A stretch of DNA of 64,000 nucleotides from Caprella mutica (taxonomy: Eukaryota; Arthropoda; Malacostraca; Amphipoda; Caprellidae). Below, in pieces: positions 11,492 to 22,418 of this stretch. The DNA lies in assembly GCA_947561585.1 (NCBI GenBank), contig CANNZV010001156.1:113260-177259 (forward strand), in the 5' to 3' direction. The translations under genes and the position numbers were made by a program. The notes under the pieces are model-generated. The model searched no databases. It had not been told where the DNA came from and saw nothing but the letters and a program-made list of their open reading frames with translations. Every line of letters begins with the position of its first letter. Within the stretch, counting starts at the first letter, position 1.

Positions 11492-11710
11492 CCCTTTACC
11501 GGGCCAATGAAGAAATGATGTTAAATGTGAATTTTCGATTACAAATCTATATACAAATTTGTTTCTAAGACACTTTTATTCAAGTGCATATTTACATATT
11601 TTGCGTATTTTTCATGGAAATTTGATAAATTGAAGTGATCATATATGGCATTCCGCCCGGTTCTCCTAATATGACAAGTGATCATATATGATCACTTGGG
11701 CCGGATAGGG
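11492..11710. mobile_element. MITE with piggyBac-like ends
   Basis: CCCTTTACCGGGCCAA at the left and TTGGGCCGGATAGGG at the right are imperfect inverted repeats. The left is preceded by TTAA, the piggyBac target, but the right is followed by TACT, so a TTAA duplication is not intact. Inside is a perfect 22-base palindrome at 11,676-11,697 centred on CATATATG, and a partial second copy of it near 11,636-11,648. It is similar in size and ends to 13,013-13,222. Confidence 0.6.
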
Positions 11711-12074
11711 TACTTAGAAAAATTGATTATAATGAAGAAAATATCGTAAATTAGGTACATATCTTTTTATTTAGTGAAAAAAGATCTGATATAAAGTTTG
11801 ACTCTATACTATAATATAATTCTGCGTTTAAAATATATTCAAATAATCCAGTAAATGTGTCATCTTACGGCATTACTAGACAGTTTAGACATTTTAAATT
11901 TGTCAATCTTATTCCAGAGAACAGAAAAATGATATAAAGTGTTGTGTATTCAAAACATTTTTAGTGAGAATCGTGGTAGTTATAGAAGCAATGTCATACA
12001 CATTCAAACATAAATGTACATGCAGATTGAACAGGCAAAGTTTGAATGCAAAGGATTTCTTAATTCGTCGTCTC
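11711..12074. other. Unique AT-rich spacer before the duplication
   Basis: No gene seen. Homology to the second unit starts at 12,075 in the run TAGTAAAAAATAGG. Confidence 0.4.
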
Positions 12075-12553
12075 TAGTAAAAAATAGGTTAACTTCTGGA
12101 CATTTTTAGTGTATAAATATTATTTTAGCATTTTATAAATTTCTAGGGGAATTTACCTTTTCCTAACTATATGATTTAACAACATTTAATTTATTTCTTT
12201 GATGAACAAAAGCTGTGTAAATATTAACTATTCATTTAGTATGTAGAATCAATCATTTATTGCACGAGCAGTATGAAATGAAGAAATTAATATATATTAA
12301 TTGTTATGTAGCTAGTATTTTCGGTCAGAAAATATCGGCTAAGCATCAAAAGGAACTTAAAGTATGAAGAAAAATAATTACTTCAGAAAATAAAAATCAA
12401 ATGCTTTTCTATCGTTTGTATAATCCAATCTTACTATAACAAGAGAGAACTTATTTTAAGCAATAAAAATTTATCTAATGAAGTTAAACCAATAGAATAA
12501 TGAAATATTTTCAAATTTTATTAGAATGAAAATAGTTACTGTGTTTATTCAAT

Positions 12554-13480
12554 GTAATTTTGCAGCAGTGATCGCCAAGAGAATGTCATGCGAGCAGTTT
12601 AGCCACGGTGGAACCGCCGCATTTCAACCGATGTAAGCTGTCCGTCTGATATATTAAGTCTTTTCAACCGCCTGCGGTTGAAAACTGCTCGTTGGACATC
12701 AGCCATACAATAAGTCTGTATTAAACAGTAAATTTATAACTACACAAAAAATCTATCGTATTTGATTTTTTTAGTCATTAACGTTCCCTAGAACCAATGC
12801 ATATCATAAAATCAAACCTTTTAAAATATTTTACTTTGATAAATATATAGTTGACTGATTTCTTTTTAATCATCATAGTGAAATTTTATAGAATCATTTT
12901 CAATTTATCATTTTATAGTAAAATTTAACTTGTACTAATTAATAGGTTTCATAATATTTCTAATCTTCAAAGAACCAATTGTGTGTTATTTCAATCTATT
13001 CATTTAGTATATCCCTTTACCACCCTGCATGACGAATTCGTCACATAAAAAATGAAGGACTATACTGCGATATATTGAATGTGAGGAGCCTAGTGAACGA
13101 ATGTTACATGTTACAAAACTAATTAAAAAAGTGCATATAATAACTATTTAGTGGCTACTAACTAAACACATTCGAAGTTTATAAAATCTTAACTTATGAA
13201 AATTAATTCCGGTCGTATAGGGATAAATATGAAGTATGTTTTTTTAATCAACTTTGTTGAGCAGTATGATAGATATATGTATAATTTATATATACTATAA
13301 TATGTAGTTTCATTCTTCATACATGAAACAATGCTAATAGGTCGTTATTTAACATGTATCTTAAAATTAAAAAATAAATTGATTAATTTCGATATTGATA
13401 ATAGTTGAATTTTTAAGTATTTAAAAATTGAATTACAGTAAAAGAAAAGGTTAAATGTACATTAGAAGTAATTTTGCAGC
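12554..13480. other. 0.9-kb extra segment between 13-bp direct repeats, with hairpins
   Basis: GTAATTTTGCAGC occurs at 12,554-12,566 and 13,468-13,480. The corresponding place before locus B (about 24,190-24,205) has it once, so A carries about 914 extra bases. Near its left end TTTTCAACCG-CCTG-CGGTTGAAAA (12,661-12,684) is a perfect hairpin. CGAGCAGTTT (12,591-12,600) also pairs perfectly with AAACTGCTCG (12,682-12,691), overlapping the first stem. The 13-bp repeats could be a target-site duplication. Both features are conserved in unit 2. Confidence 0.6.
13013..13222. mobile_element. MITE, CCCTTTACC-ended, with GACGAATTCGTC palindrome
   Basis: CCCTTTACCACCC at the left is the imperfect inverse of CCGGTCGTATAGGG at the right. 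TGACGAATTCGTCA at 13,030-13,043 is a perfect 14-base palindrome. Size, ends and internal palindrome parallel the element at 11,492-11,710. It is conserved at the equivalent place in unit 2. Confidence 0.5.
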
Positions 13481-13490
13481 TTTTAGTTTA

Positions 13491-13554
13491 AATCTTTCGC
13501 ACCACGTAAAGGTAGCTGCTTTAGCGAAAGATTTTAGAGAGAACAAATTCTCTC
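13491..13554 (-). promoter_or_regulatory. Paired 3' UTR hairpins of RING gene A
   Basis: In the transcript sense, about 30 bases after the stop codon there is GAGAGAA-TTTG-TTCTCTC. It is followed by AATCTTTCGC pairing with GCGAAAGATT across a 23-base loop. Both arms are perfect. The same pair follows genes B, A' and B'. It could act in mRNA 3' end formation or stability. No polyadenylation signal was assigned. Confidence 0.6.
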
Positions 13555-13584
13555 AGGGAATTTCAACCCAATCAGTTTCGTGCT

Positions 13585-14565
13585 TCACCGAATCATACTG
13601 AGAAGGTTTCCGTAACCAGATGCCATGATCCGTTCTTCTGAAACTGTCCTGCAACATGGACAATTCAAGTTTCTGTTCCGGGCGAACCATTCCTCGATAC
13701 ACTGTGTGCAGAACACGTGGGTACAACCTGAGAGTACTGACAGCTCCGAAGTTGACACATCTTCGCGAATGCAGACTGGACAGGAATGAGCTTGGGTGAG
13801 GTCGACAGCTCCCAGCATTCTTCTGTTCCTCCAAATCCTGGCAGACGATGGACCAACAATCTTAAAGAATGAAGAATGGAAGATAGAAGATTGGGCTTCA
13901 CCTACTTTCCTGACTTCTTGAAGCTTGAAAGAGTCCTGTGAAGTGTTCCAAATGAGATGAAGTTTGAACTCGTCTCTTGGAGATGCCTCTAAGCCGTGAG
14001 TTGATCCATCAAGTCTACTGAGAATATCCAGCCGGTCCTTCAACGTCTCGTAGATCTCTACATGAAGGTTGTGCATGGCAACAATCAGTTCATACGTCCT
14101 CAGATCGAATTTGCCAGATCCGATCTGTCCCACGTGGTCCTCAAACATTCCACAGAAGTTGCGGAAGTAGTGGTTCCGCTCGACGATTGTCTTCATCTCC
14201 TGTAGAATTGAAGTTATTCCTCGGCTTAATCTGCAGGAACTAGCAGACTCAAAGCATAAGTCGTCTGTGAAGATATTCCTGTGTGAGTCAGTGAAGCGTC
14301 TGAGGATAGCTTCACAAAGTCCTGTCGTCTCATCTACAGTGATTGTGCCTTCCCTTCGTCGGTAGGTAAACTCCTTCACCAAGTTTTTCATGTGGATCAG
14401 CATGATCAAGATGGAAGTTTCCCTGTTGTCGAACGTTGTTTCCATCCCAAGTTCCTCCAGTCTGTCCATCAAGTCTTCCACAGTATACCCTGACATGTCT
14501 GTTCTCCGAAGCAGAGTCTTGACCTCCTCGTGCAGGATCCTATGTTCCATCGAACAACCAGGCAT
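13585..14565 (-). CDS. RING-finger protein, copy A (predicted E3 ubiquitin ligase)
   Basis: An uninterrupted 326-codon, single-exon frame. Residues 262-305 form a C3HC4 RING: C262-x2-C265, C281-x-H283-x2-C286-x2-C289, C302-x2-C305. That is the spacing of zinc-binding RING E3 ligases, which recruit an E2 enzyme to ubiquitinate targets. Residues 1-255 show no fold I recognise; they look mostly helical and contain no signal peptide or membrane segment, so a soluble intracellular protein is likely. The start MPGCSMEHR was chosen because it is the first methionine in copy B and is shared by all copies. Here the frame extends another 27 codons upstream to a methionine at 14,646, and the extension is partly conserved in B. 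The coding region is richer in G+C than its surroundings. The target and pathway are unknown. Confidence 0.85.
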   Translation of the reverse strand: MPGCSMEHRILHEEVKTLLRRTDMSGYTVEDLMDRLEELGMETTFDNRETSILIMLIHMKNLVKEFTYRRREGTITVDETTGLCEAILRRFTDSHRNIFTDDLCFESASSCRLSRGITSILQEMKTIVERNHYFRNFCGMFEDHVGQIGSGKFDLRTYELIVAMHNLHVEIYETLKDRLDILSRLDGSTHGLEASPRDEFKLHLIWNTSQDSFKLQEVRKVGEAQSSIFHSSFFKIVGPSSARIWRNRRMLGAVDLTQAHSCPVCIREDVSTSELSVLSGCTHVFCTQCIEEWFARNRNLNCPCCRTVSEERIMASGYGNLLSMIR

Positions 14566-14760
14566 CGTTGTGAAGATGTTAGTTAGTAAATACGAAACGA
14601 AAAAGCGGGAGCGTTTGTAAAGCGTCTGTGCAGTGTGGAAGCTCAAAAGCGAATGAAGATGAAATGAATCTAACTAGTCGGCTATTCGTAAGCACCTCCC
14701 ATTTCCATGGTACATGCGGTTGATCTGATCTGATAAGCTCTGGGTATAATGGGAATTATA
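14566..14760 (-). promoter_or_regulatory. 5' UTR and conserved upstream block of gene A
   Basis: The block at 14,681-14,745 contains GCTATTCGTAAGCACCTCCC, then GGTACATGCGGTTGATCTG and TGATAAG. It is shared with genes B and B', in reduced form with A', and with relics at 3.1 and 9.0 kb. On the transcribed strand it carries CTTATCAGATCAGATC, which includes a GATA-type site, about 150-180 bases upstream of the ATG. It is probably core promoter or 5' leader. No TATA box is assigned with confidence. Confidence 0.55.
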
Positions 14761-16689
14761 GGCCTAAACTTGCCTATCCAGTTAGTGACTGAAAAAACCG
14801 GTTACTATTTCCTCAGATGTATGTATAATGTATATGGAAACTCTCTCTGTTATATTTTTCAGGTAAGGGAAATAAATTCATTCATTTATATTACTTATAA
14901 TAAGACATTTATTTCTTCACTAAATCTAAGCATCACATCCCTGTCTTATACTGTGGAAATGGGTGGCTATCATTTTCTGCAAATCTTAGCTGTTTACCAC
15001 AACAAATAAACTTTGAGTCCAGATATCCTGTTACCTATTTGTTATTGTACTTTTTTTAGAGAATTACATATACATATATATTATTATGATTTGTATTTAC
15101 TGTCATACCTTAATCTATATAAATTAAAAATTATTCTCAAACATATCAATATTTTTTCATGTATCTGTAATATTATTAATGTTTTATCTCTATTTTCATA
15201 TGTACAATTTGTACATGCCATCACATGGCAAAATTTTGAAACTTGTTAGCTCCTGGATGTTGCTCTTCAAATACAAAGTTTTATATTTTGTTTTGGCAGG
15301 CTCATAGGCTTCATTTACTATCACCTCTTCATTTTCTTTTTGAACCTGTGAGTACAGCCACCTGTGGTTGTGTTCCTTTTCATCGCATTCACGGAGTATC
15401 TTTTATGCATCCACGAGCTTGTCACCGACGGTGGTAGGTTTCTTAATACATCTTTATTCATGCATCCAATTTTTTTCTTATATTCAATTATTGTATTTGA
15501 CGTCATCGATATAGTCAACGATAAACCTCTACTAAAATTGAATTAATTCAGTGTATGTAAGTATACATTAGGACTGAAATATGTAATTGCAATTTTTTTA
15601 ATTTCTACTTAAAATGGGGAATTAGTATTTGTTCCTAATTTTAAGGATAGAATTTCCCGGTTGTTTTTTGCCTTTCGTATGTATGTATGTATAACTTTTA
15701 ACTTCATTTGTATCTCAATTATCATTTCATATTAAATCATTATTTTACATTACTTCATGCATCACAATTAGAAAAAGTATAATCAAATATTATTTCCTAG
15801 GGTAAATAATACCTGTATTTGGTATTGGAATTCATATAAAATTTGAAACTGATAACCTGGTGTAAATTTTGGTTAATTAGATTTGATTTTTTTTTAATTG
15901 TTTTCGTTAAAATTTATATAATTCCTCTTGTAAGACCAGCTTTTCACTTTCAACATTTGCAGTTAGATTTAAAAATTAACAATTCAATACATTACAGCAT
16001 ACCATAACAATATATCGAATAAATAATATAAATTAGCCAAAATTGTAACCAGTTATCACGTTAGAGTTCCGTCTTCTAACGGCAGTGACTGACATTCTTT
16101 TTCACGAACTTCTCTCGAAAGTCACCATAAGATAGTTGGTACTTTAACGATAGTTTGGAGGGTTTATTTGCTTTCATTTTATTGTTTTTCTCCCCTCAAG
16201 AGCTGTAATGAAAGAAAGTTCTTAATGATTTCACTCTGAAGGAGAGTAAAGAAAACACACCTCATTGGTTTGTATCGACATGATGTCACTCACCGCTATA
16301 TTATTTCAAGTATTTAACCTGTGTATTAAAGTCTCAAAGAATTTGGAATTATTCTACTAAATAATATATATTTAATAATTATAGTAGATTATTTCGTTAC
16401 AATTTTATTAAAAATTGTCCTTTTTAAAAGGGGAAGGATTATAAAAGAAGATTTGGATTGTAATAAAGTTTATTAATTTTGTAATTAATAATTCTTCAAT
16501 TAAATGATATTAACGATAGTTTTTTATGTACTTCATCAAATATTATTTTCTCCATTGTTTTATTTATTTGTAGCTAATAAAAACAGGTAGACAATAATAC
16601 GTGTAATCTATTTAGAAGCACTCTCTGTTGAGAGAAAAACTAATTATATTAGATTGTTTTAATAGATTATAAATGATTTAAGATTGCAA
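14761..16689. other. Upstream flank of gene A, paralogous to that of gene B
   Basis: This aligns with about 25,490-27,300 upstream of B, including TTCATTTACTATCACCTCTT, the TTTGACGTCA-CGATAT segment at about 15,497-15,518 and a GTAACCAGTTATCACGTTAG segment at about 16,045-16,065. Parts also occur near 28,864-28,960, 31,930-32,045, 34,304-34,560 and 35,755-35,940. Small open frames here are not convincing genes. Confidence 0.6.
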
Positions 16690-17215
16690 TTTTAATAATA
16701 ATATTTGCATTTACTAAACATTGAAGGTAATTTAATTGCATGATCATTAATTGTATATGATTAAAATAATCAAAAGCATATAGTTCAGATGTCATTTAAG
16801 TTGAATTAAGCATGGGTAAAACCGTTAAACTAATAAACATGAACCACTGGTTATTTAAGATTATTTAAGTGCATATATACATAATTTAAGGAAATATGTT
16901 CACAACATAAGCAAAGTCTAAGTTAGAGACTTGATAATGATGTAGCTGAGACTTTGCATGCATTCTATATATGATTTTTGAAATAATGCATATGCAAAAA
17001 AAGTCGCGTCAAATGCCGTAGTGTTTGAATTTTGATTTCATTCCTTAGAGATTTGGAACCAGTGGTTCATGTTTATCAGTTTTATTAGCTTAATTCATTT
17101 TGATTGATATCTAAACTATATGCCTTTGATTATTTTATAATACAAACTGCTTTTTGAAACATCTATCGAAAAATTAATTTAGGTTCAAGAATTTTTACAA
17201 AATGCAAATGTTATA
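16690..17215. mobile_element. Long imperfect inverted repeat, about 0.5 kb
   Basis: The left arm (best at 16,767-16,850, with AACATGAACCACTGGTT) is the inverse of the right arm (17,048-17,135, with AACCAGTGGTTCATGTT). Weaker pairing continues outward to about 16,690 and 17,215 (ATTTGCATTT segments). There is no coding content. It is either a long-TIR MITE or a foldback element. It is conserved in unit 2. Confidence 0.7.
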
Positions 17216-18777
17216 AAATTACTATATTAAAGAATTATATTAATGGCTGTATATTCTACAGGAGTTTTACCTTCACTGCAAAAACTAATAAACAACTGAA
17301 ATTTAATAAACAATTAAAATTGTTTTCGCGACGAATCTGCCGTTCGGTGAATTATGTCCTATGAACTTACCACGCGGTGAACTGGTGGCGGTAAACTTAC
17401 CGGACAACTTCTACATGAACCTATATACTTTATTTAGTAAATTGATGGAGAGGAAAATATAAAAATATAACGAGTGTAAAGCGTTGCATCTATATAAATA
17501 TAATCAAATAAATGAAGTAATGCAAATTATTGTTATTTTAAATGTTCATTAAGTAGACATAAATAATAATAATTTTGATATTTCTAGCATACAGCTGAAC
17601 TAACAAACAATCAGTTTATTCATCCTTATGAAGATTCGTTCACGACCACAATAGCTTGGTATTGGGCTGGACTTGAAACGGTCCATTTTAAATGGTAAGC
17701 GGTCGCATGTTAAATTTTTAGTTAATTACATTATATATTTGAAAGAAGAAACACTCAGGTTGTTTTCTTTGGATATAATACATACGATCTCATTACTGTA
17801 GAACTCTTGCACTCATTTTCACGAGGAGATTCGTCTTCATTGAATGTCAGACAAACAACATTCGAACAACATCCCAAGATGTGAAAGTGATGTTCAGATA
17901 CTCTCTATGGCTTTGAACACATTTTATAAATGTTGATTCAGAAAGTTGGATATAATAATTAAGAACAAACTACAGTATGTAGTATGTTACTAAATGATTT
18001 CTTGATGTAGAATCCTAGATAATAATTCACTGATACTCTGTCTTCAAGAATGAATTGTTTCATATTATATTCAAATTTGGTTATCTTTGCATAATATGTA
18101 TACACATTTTACTAGTATTTTAAGTGATTTAAAACAAACAAAATATTATCACATATTATATAATGTACACAGAAGAAACTTAAAAATAAAGGAAAAGTAA
18201 ATCTTTTTAACGGCAATTTTATCCTAATCAGACTGACACAAATATTCTAAAAGGCTGAGTACGTAAGATTCGCTACACAAATGATATTTAGGAAAAATTA
18301 GTGCTTGAATTGTATGATTTTATTTGTCAGTTCATTGCTTTTATCATATAAATTTACTGTGTAAAATTTTGTATACCCACGATTGATAGGAACAAAGTTA
18401 TTACATTGATTGTATTCTGCATTAACTGAGCACGTTACACTTGCAGTGGGGGTGAATTGGGGGTAAACATTTAGAGACATCTTGCCATGTCGCTGTTATT
18501 CTGAGGACAATGAATTGGAAATAATAACTATAAATTGATAATTATAAATAATTCTGGTAATTGTGATAAATGAAAAAAACATTGAAATACTATAATCATC
18601 AACCGAGGCTTGGTGAGTAGCGACGTATGTGCGTTTGTGTCTTGCGGAAGTACTCATGAGGTAGACATGCCCACGCACATGTTCTCAGGGAATATTAGAA
18701 AACTATTCACATTCATGTTTAGCATAATGTTTTTGTTGGCATATGAGAAATAATAAGAGTATGTCCATTTACACATA
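17216..18777. other. No gene seen
   Basis: AT-rich DNA with a more G+C-rich patch at 17,330-17,415 (CCACGCGGTGAACTGGTGGC). Small minus-strand open stretches at 18,298-18,678 resemble nothing known. It is near-identical in unit 2, apart from a short deletion near 44,815. Confidence 0.4.
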
Positions 18778-20014
18778 CAGTAAAACTCCTGAGTTATGAA
18801 GTTTTTTTATGAAGCACCTGAGTGATGAAGAACCTGAATTATGAAATGCTCCTTAGTTATGAAGTATTTTTCATCATAGAAAACGATAGTTATTTAGGTA
18901 TAACTATACCTTTTCCAAGTCAACATCGCAGAAGTGAATAATGAAATGGCAGAATTGAAAGTCAAATTGCAGAAGTGAAAATGAAAAATAGAAGTATGAC
19001 AAGCAATTACAATATAGAAGTTTTTTTAAATAAAAATTACAATTTCAATGCAATAGTGGGTTTTTGCAATCTTCTTCACCGGACTCTATCATATAATAAG
19101 ACAATACTCTATTATAAGATAATACCCAATTATAGGACAATACCCAATAATAAGATGATATCAAATTATAATATACCACCTATAATTGTGTATTATCCTA
19201 CAATGAAGTATATATATGATAATGTGAATCAGGAAGGCAAAGATTTACTGTCAAATTTAGGTCATTAATGAATCAAATGTATTGAGTATAAACTGTGTTT
19301 TCTGTATGGTTTGAGATTTAAATGATGTGTATTTCTTGTTGCTGATTCAAATTTAGGCACAAATGACTACGATAATGATATATATTAATTTTTGTACAGT
19401 AATGAGTAGCTATATTGATTTCCCACAACATTTACTTGATATTTGTTTAATTACATCAATTTTGTATAAAATTTAGTTCACATCCATTTTAGAATAATAT
19501 TTGTCATTGTTATCCCTCAATGACAAAATTCTCTATGATTTTAATCACAAAAACTATCACTGCACACGAATTATGAAGTGGCTCTCAATTATGACGAAAC
19601 CAATACAGGCAGGCCTCACTTTAAGTACAACTCACTTTAGTAAATTTGGTACTTATTTCGACTCATGTTTCGAAATAAGAACCGTTCGTGGACATAAAAA
19701 ACGGAGACAAATTAAGCTACGGATGGATTTTAAAAAATTTAATAAATGCACGACTTTAAACTTTTTCATCACAGTCTCAAACAATGAAAGACTGTATATT
19801 AATATAATATGCTTATAAACGTAGTACTCTAATAACTCTAGAAACAAATTTTCTTTCTCTAACTCATAGAAAATGATATATATAATCAAGGAGTGACAAT
19901 TATAAATTTCTTGTTACTTTTATTCGCTTTAGTTACTGTTTGGTAACTAAACTGAGTCGTGATTTGGTAACAAAAGCGGGGATGCTTGTACTTCATAACT
20001 CAGGAGTTTCACTG
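18778..20014. mobile_element. TA-flanked DNA transposon, 1.24 kb, non-autonomous
   Basis: CAGTAAAACTCCTGAGTTAT at the left and its inverse ending GGAGTTTCACTG at the right are flanked by TA, as in the Tc1/mariner-pogo group. The inner left side has further TTATGAAG repeats. No transposase frame is present; the 97-codon frame at 18,975-19,268 is low-complexity. It is interrupted by a second TA-flanked element at 19,606-19,988. Confidence 0.8.
19606..19988. mobile_element. Nested CAGGC-ended element, 383 bp, flanked by TA
   Basis: The left end CAGGCAGGCCTCACTTTAAG and the right end ACAAAAGCGGGGATGCTTG are diverged inverted repeats, with TA on both sides. Removing it would join GACGAAACCAATA to CTTCATAACTCAGG, the expected right end of the surrounding transposon. 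This shows it inserted later. It is the same family as 30,415-31,647. Confidence 0.75.
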
Positions 20015-20470
20015 TATATCTAATGAAAAAAAGTGATGAAATCTTAGTTGATTCAAATCATGTATGAATATTCAATCGCTATTATAAAGTCATGTCGAGC
20101 TCAAACTCCACATTCAATCTTTTAATGGGTAAACTTCTGACGGTTAAATCAATAAAGCGAAACATAATTCAACTATTATGCAATTGTTTCCAAGAATGTT
20201 TTTTACCTACATACTTAGTTTGATGGAAAAATAGTGAATAATTATTGAAAATAGTAAATAATATTTTACAATAAATTACGACCATGAAATCTTTTGAAGG
20301 AAGTGAATACAGATTATGAGCTGAAAAATATAGTATTAATGGAAATGAGGTTATTAATAACGTACCTCAAAATGTTGTACAGTTTGAATCTATATCACAT
20401 TAAGTATAGATATAACGAATATTTTCTTAATCTGATGTCTATTAAACCCTAATTTAATATAAAACCTGTC

Positions 20471-21040
20471 TCCGACACTTTTGTTGCCAAACTTTAACAT
20501 AAGGTCGTAGCGATCGTCGAAATAAACACTCTATGCTCAATGAAGGTATGGTCTAAAATGATTAGTTTAAGAGTTACAAGGACTTGAAGTTGGGTAAAAA
20601 AAATTACAATTAGTAAAAAAACCCGTGGCAAGGAAACGAAATGATATTACGCCCCTTGATTTCTACTTGTGGGGACATTTGAAGAGTTTGGTGTATGAAA
20701 CACTGATTCAATCACAAAAGAACCTGATCGGCAGGATTGTCGAAGCCTCCGCGAGGATTCCTGAAACTCCTGGTGTCTTTGCTCGCGTCCGCCACTCATT
20801 GGACAAACGTTCGAACGCCTGCAACGCAACACATGGGCGGCAGTTTGAACCCAATAATTACTGTTAAAAAATGTTTTTATATTGCAACATTAAAAAAATA
20901 ATATTAACTATTAATAATGAATGGTACAAGATCGATACCCTCCTAACCTTGTCACTATTTAACTAAGCATTTTAGACCATACCTTCATAGAATATAAAGT
21001 GTTTATTTCGACGAAAATTTGGCAACAAAAGTGTCGGAAT
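20471..21040. mobile_element. Deletion derivative of a DUF4817-type DNA transposon
   Basis: TCCGACACTTTTGTTGCCAA and TTGGCAACAAAAGTGTCGGA are inverted ends. Pairing continues through segments such as AATAAACACTCTATG and ATGAAGGTATGGTCTAAAAT, for roughly 80-100 bases with gaps. Between them remains only the C-terminal piece of a transposase. About 570 bp survive. Confidence 0.8.
20625..20867 (+). pseudogene. C-terminal fragment of a DDE transposase
   Basis: The frame contains ITPLDFYLWGHLKSLVYET followed by an ARIPETPGVFARVRHSLDKR region. This resembles the end of insect DDE transposases that carry an N-terminal DUF4817 helix-turn-helix, where (D)LTPLDFFLWGYLK is typical. That motif carries the last part of the catalytic core; the N-terminal DNA-binding domain and first catalytic aspartate are absent. 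The nominal start is GTG, so this is an internal fragment. The unit-2 copy has an added in-frame TAG. Confidence 0.8.
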
Positions 21041-21250
21041 AATTCTCAAAAGGCTAGATTATTAGGCAAATTTAGATGCACATAAATATTTTTTTCTATT
21101 TTATGCCTAAATATTTAATTCCATCGCACAATTTCAATACAAATAACGGTAAATTCCTAGTTCACGTGCACAAAATAGTGATTATCAATAAAGGAAAAAT
21201 AAAGTCAAATTATTAAAGTTTTCTACATTCAAAATAAAGAACGAAATTAG

Positions 21251-21345
21251 GATATACAGCATGATCGTGCAGCGAATATTGACCACTGGAAACTAGAGAC
21301 CGCCACAGTATGAGTGAGTAGCTTCCAGTAGTGGTCTGCTATATC
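21251..21345. other. Inverted repeat, possible small MITE
   Basis: GATATACAGCA with GACCACTGGAA on the left is the near-inverse of TTCCAGTAGTGGTC with TGCTATATC on the right, around a roughly 30-base loop. A copy lies at 47,432-47,526. No RNA family was recognised. Confidence 0.55.
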
Positions 21346-22097
21346 TAAGTTCTTTGTCCCGAGTGCCAATCAAACTGCTGCTGTAATATAAATAAAACAA
21401 TTACTACATTGTAGTGAAATTGAAAAATGGAGCAAATTAGCTAAATAACAATCCTCAAGATAATCATGCTTATTAATCAAATGATTATAAAATAAATATG
21501 CAGTTTGACTAAAATGATAAATTAATAATGTAACTCCACACCGTATGCCAAAGTATATGAAACATAGCTACCACAACTAGTATAACACCAGATACAATAA
21601 ATGTGTACTTGCATCATTTGCACGTGGTATACAGGCGTTTAGTTGTCGCTCAATCCTTTATCCTTCTCCCCTTTAGACGTCCTACGTTCTCTCTCATTCT
21701 CGCTCCATTCATTGCTAGCTTCCACAATCCTCCCAGCTAGCCAGAGTCCTCCTGGCCTCACGGCCATTCTTGCAGGAGAGTTCACTCGCTCATGTTAGAT
21801 ACAAGGTACTACAGTATGAAACAGATGATAGATGCCCAGGCTACCATTACAAAGTAGTTGATTTGACGAGAGACAGTGAGTACATCAGTACCATACAAAC
21901 ACTGTGATGAGACTCTCTTACTCAGCCATCTTTATCATGGAAGTAAACCTCAAGAGAAGATTAAGGCGGATCCACTAGTATTTCTCGTTTTGTAAATACA
22001 CAAATATATATTGTACGAGATGTTATGACATACGAGTGGAGCCAAACATAAATGAATAATAATGAATAAAAGAATGAGGAAATAATTTTCCTAACAT
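21346..22097. other. No gene seen
   Basis: AT-rich, with a more mixed-composition stretch at 21,640-21,960. There are no open frames of note. Conserved in unit 2. Confidence 0.35.
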
Positions 22098-22185
22098 CAC
22101 GTCCCTATTTCATTCAGGGTGTGAACTAGAAAGGGAATATTTGTATCGATTCCTATTTCACGTCCACAAATGAAATAGGGACGTG
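22098..22185. other. 17-bp perfect inverted repeat with third internal copy
   Basis: CACGTCCCTATTTCATT (22,098-22,114) pairs with AATGAAATAGGGACGTG (22,169-22,185). A partial copy, CCTATTTCACGTCC, lies within the loop, and ACGTGAACTAGA and GTGAACTAGA follow two of the copies. In unit 2 (about 48,269-48,357) one base is inserted in an arm. Confidence 0.65.
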
Positions 22186-22418
22186 AACTAGAGAATTACC
22201 CATATAACTACTATTATTCACTCTTAAATCTTTATTTTCTTGATTGCATTAACATCTGAAATAAATCTGAGAAATGAATCTCTTAGAACAACTTCTAAAT
22301 GTACCAGAGTACATTTTTGACTACAGACGAAACCGTTCGAAAGAACATTCTGCATTGTATTTACGATGCAGTTTTATTTTTAACAGAGAATCAATCTCCT
22401 GATGGTTATTGAGCTGAT

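Noticed and set aside
13553..13834. 93-codon alternative minus-strand frame overlapping the RING, also in A' (39,791-40,072) and fused in B'
   Set aside because: All frames are fairly open in this G+C-richer stretch and the RING frame explains the conservation. The alternative protein has no recognisable domain. Kept only as the shifted tail of B'.
13585..14565. Viral origin of the RING family (intronless, multi-copy, richer in G+C)
   Set aside because: No viral neighbour genes or recognisable viral motifs were found. Retroposition or simple tandem duplication explains the features equally well.
14749..15546. Several 60-86-codon plus-strand frames upstream of A, repeated upstream of A'
   Set aside because: They are conserved only because the whole flank is duplicated. 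They overlap each other, lack domains, and are not kept in the B flank.
19501..19818. 105-codon plus-strand frame
   Set aside because: It runs across the border of a nested transposon into its terminal repeat, has no domain, and is broken in unit 2.
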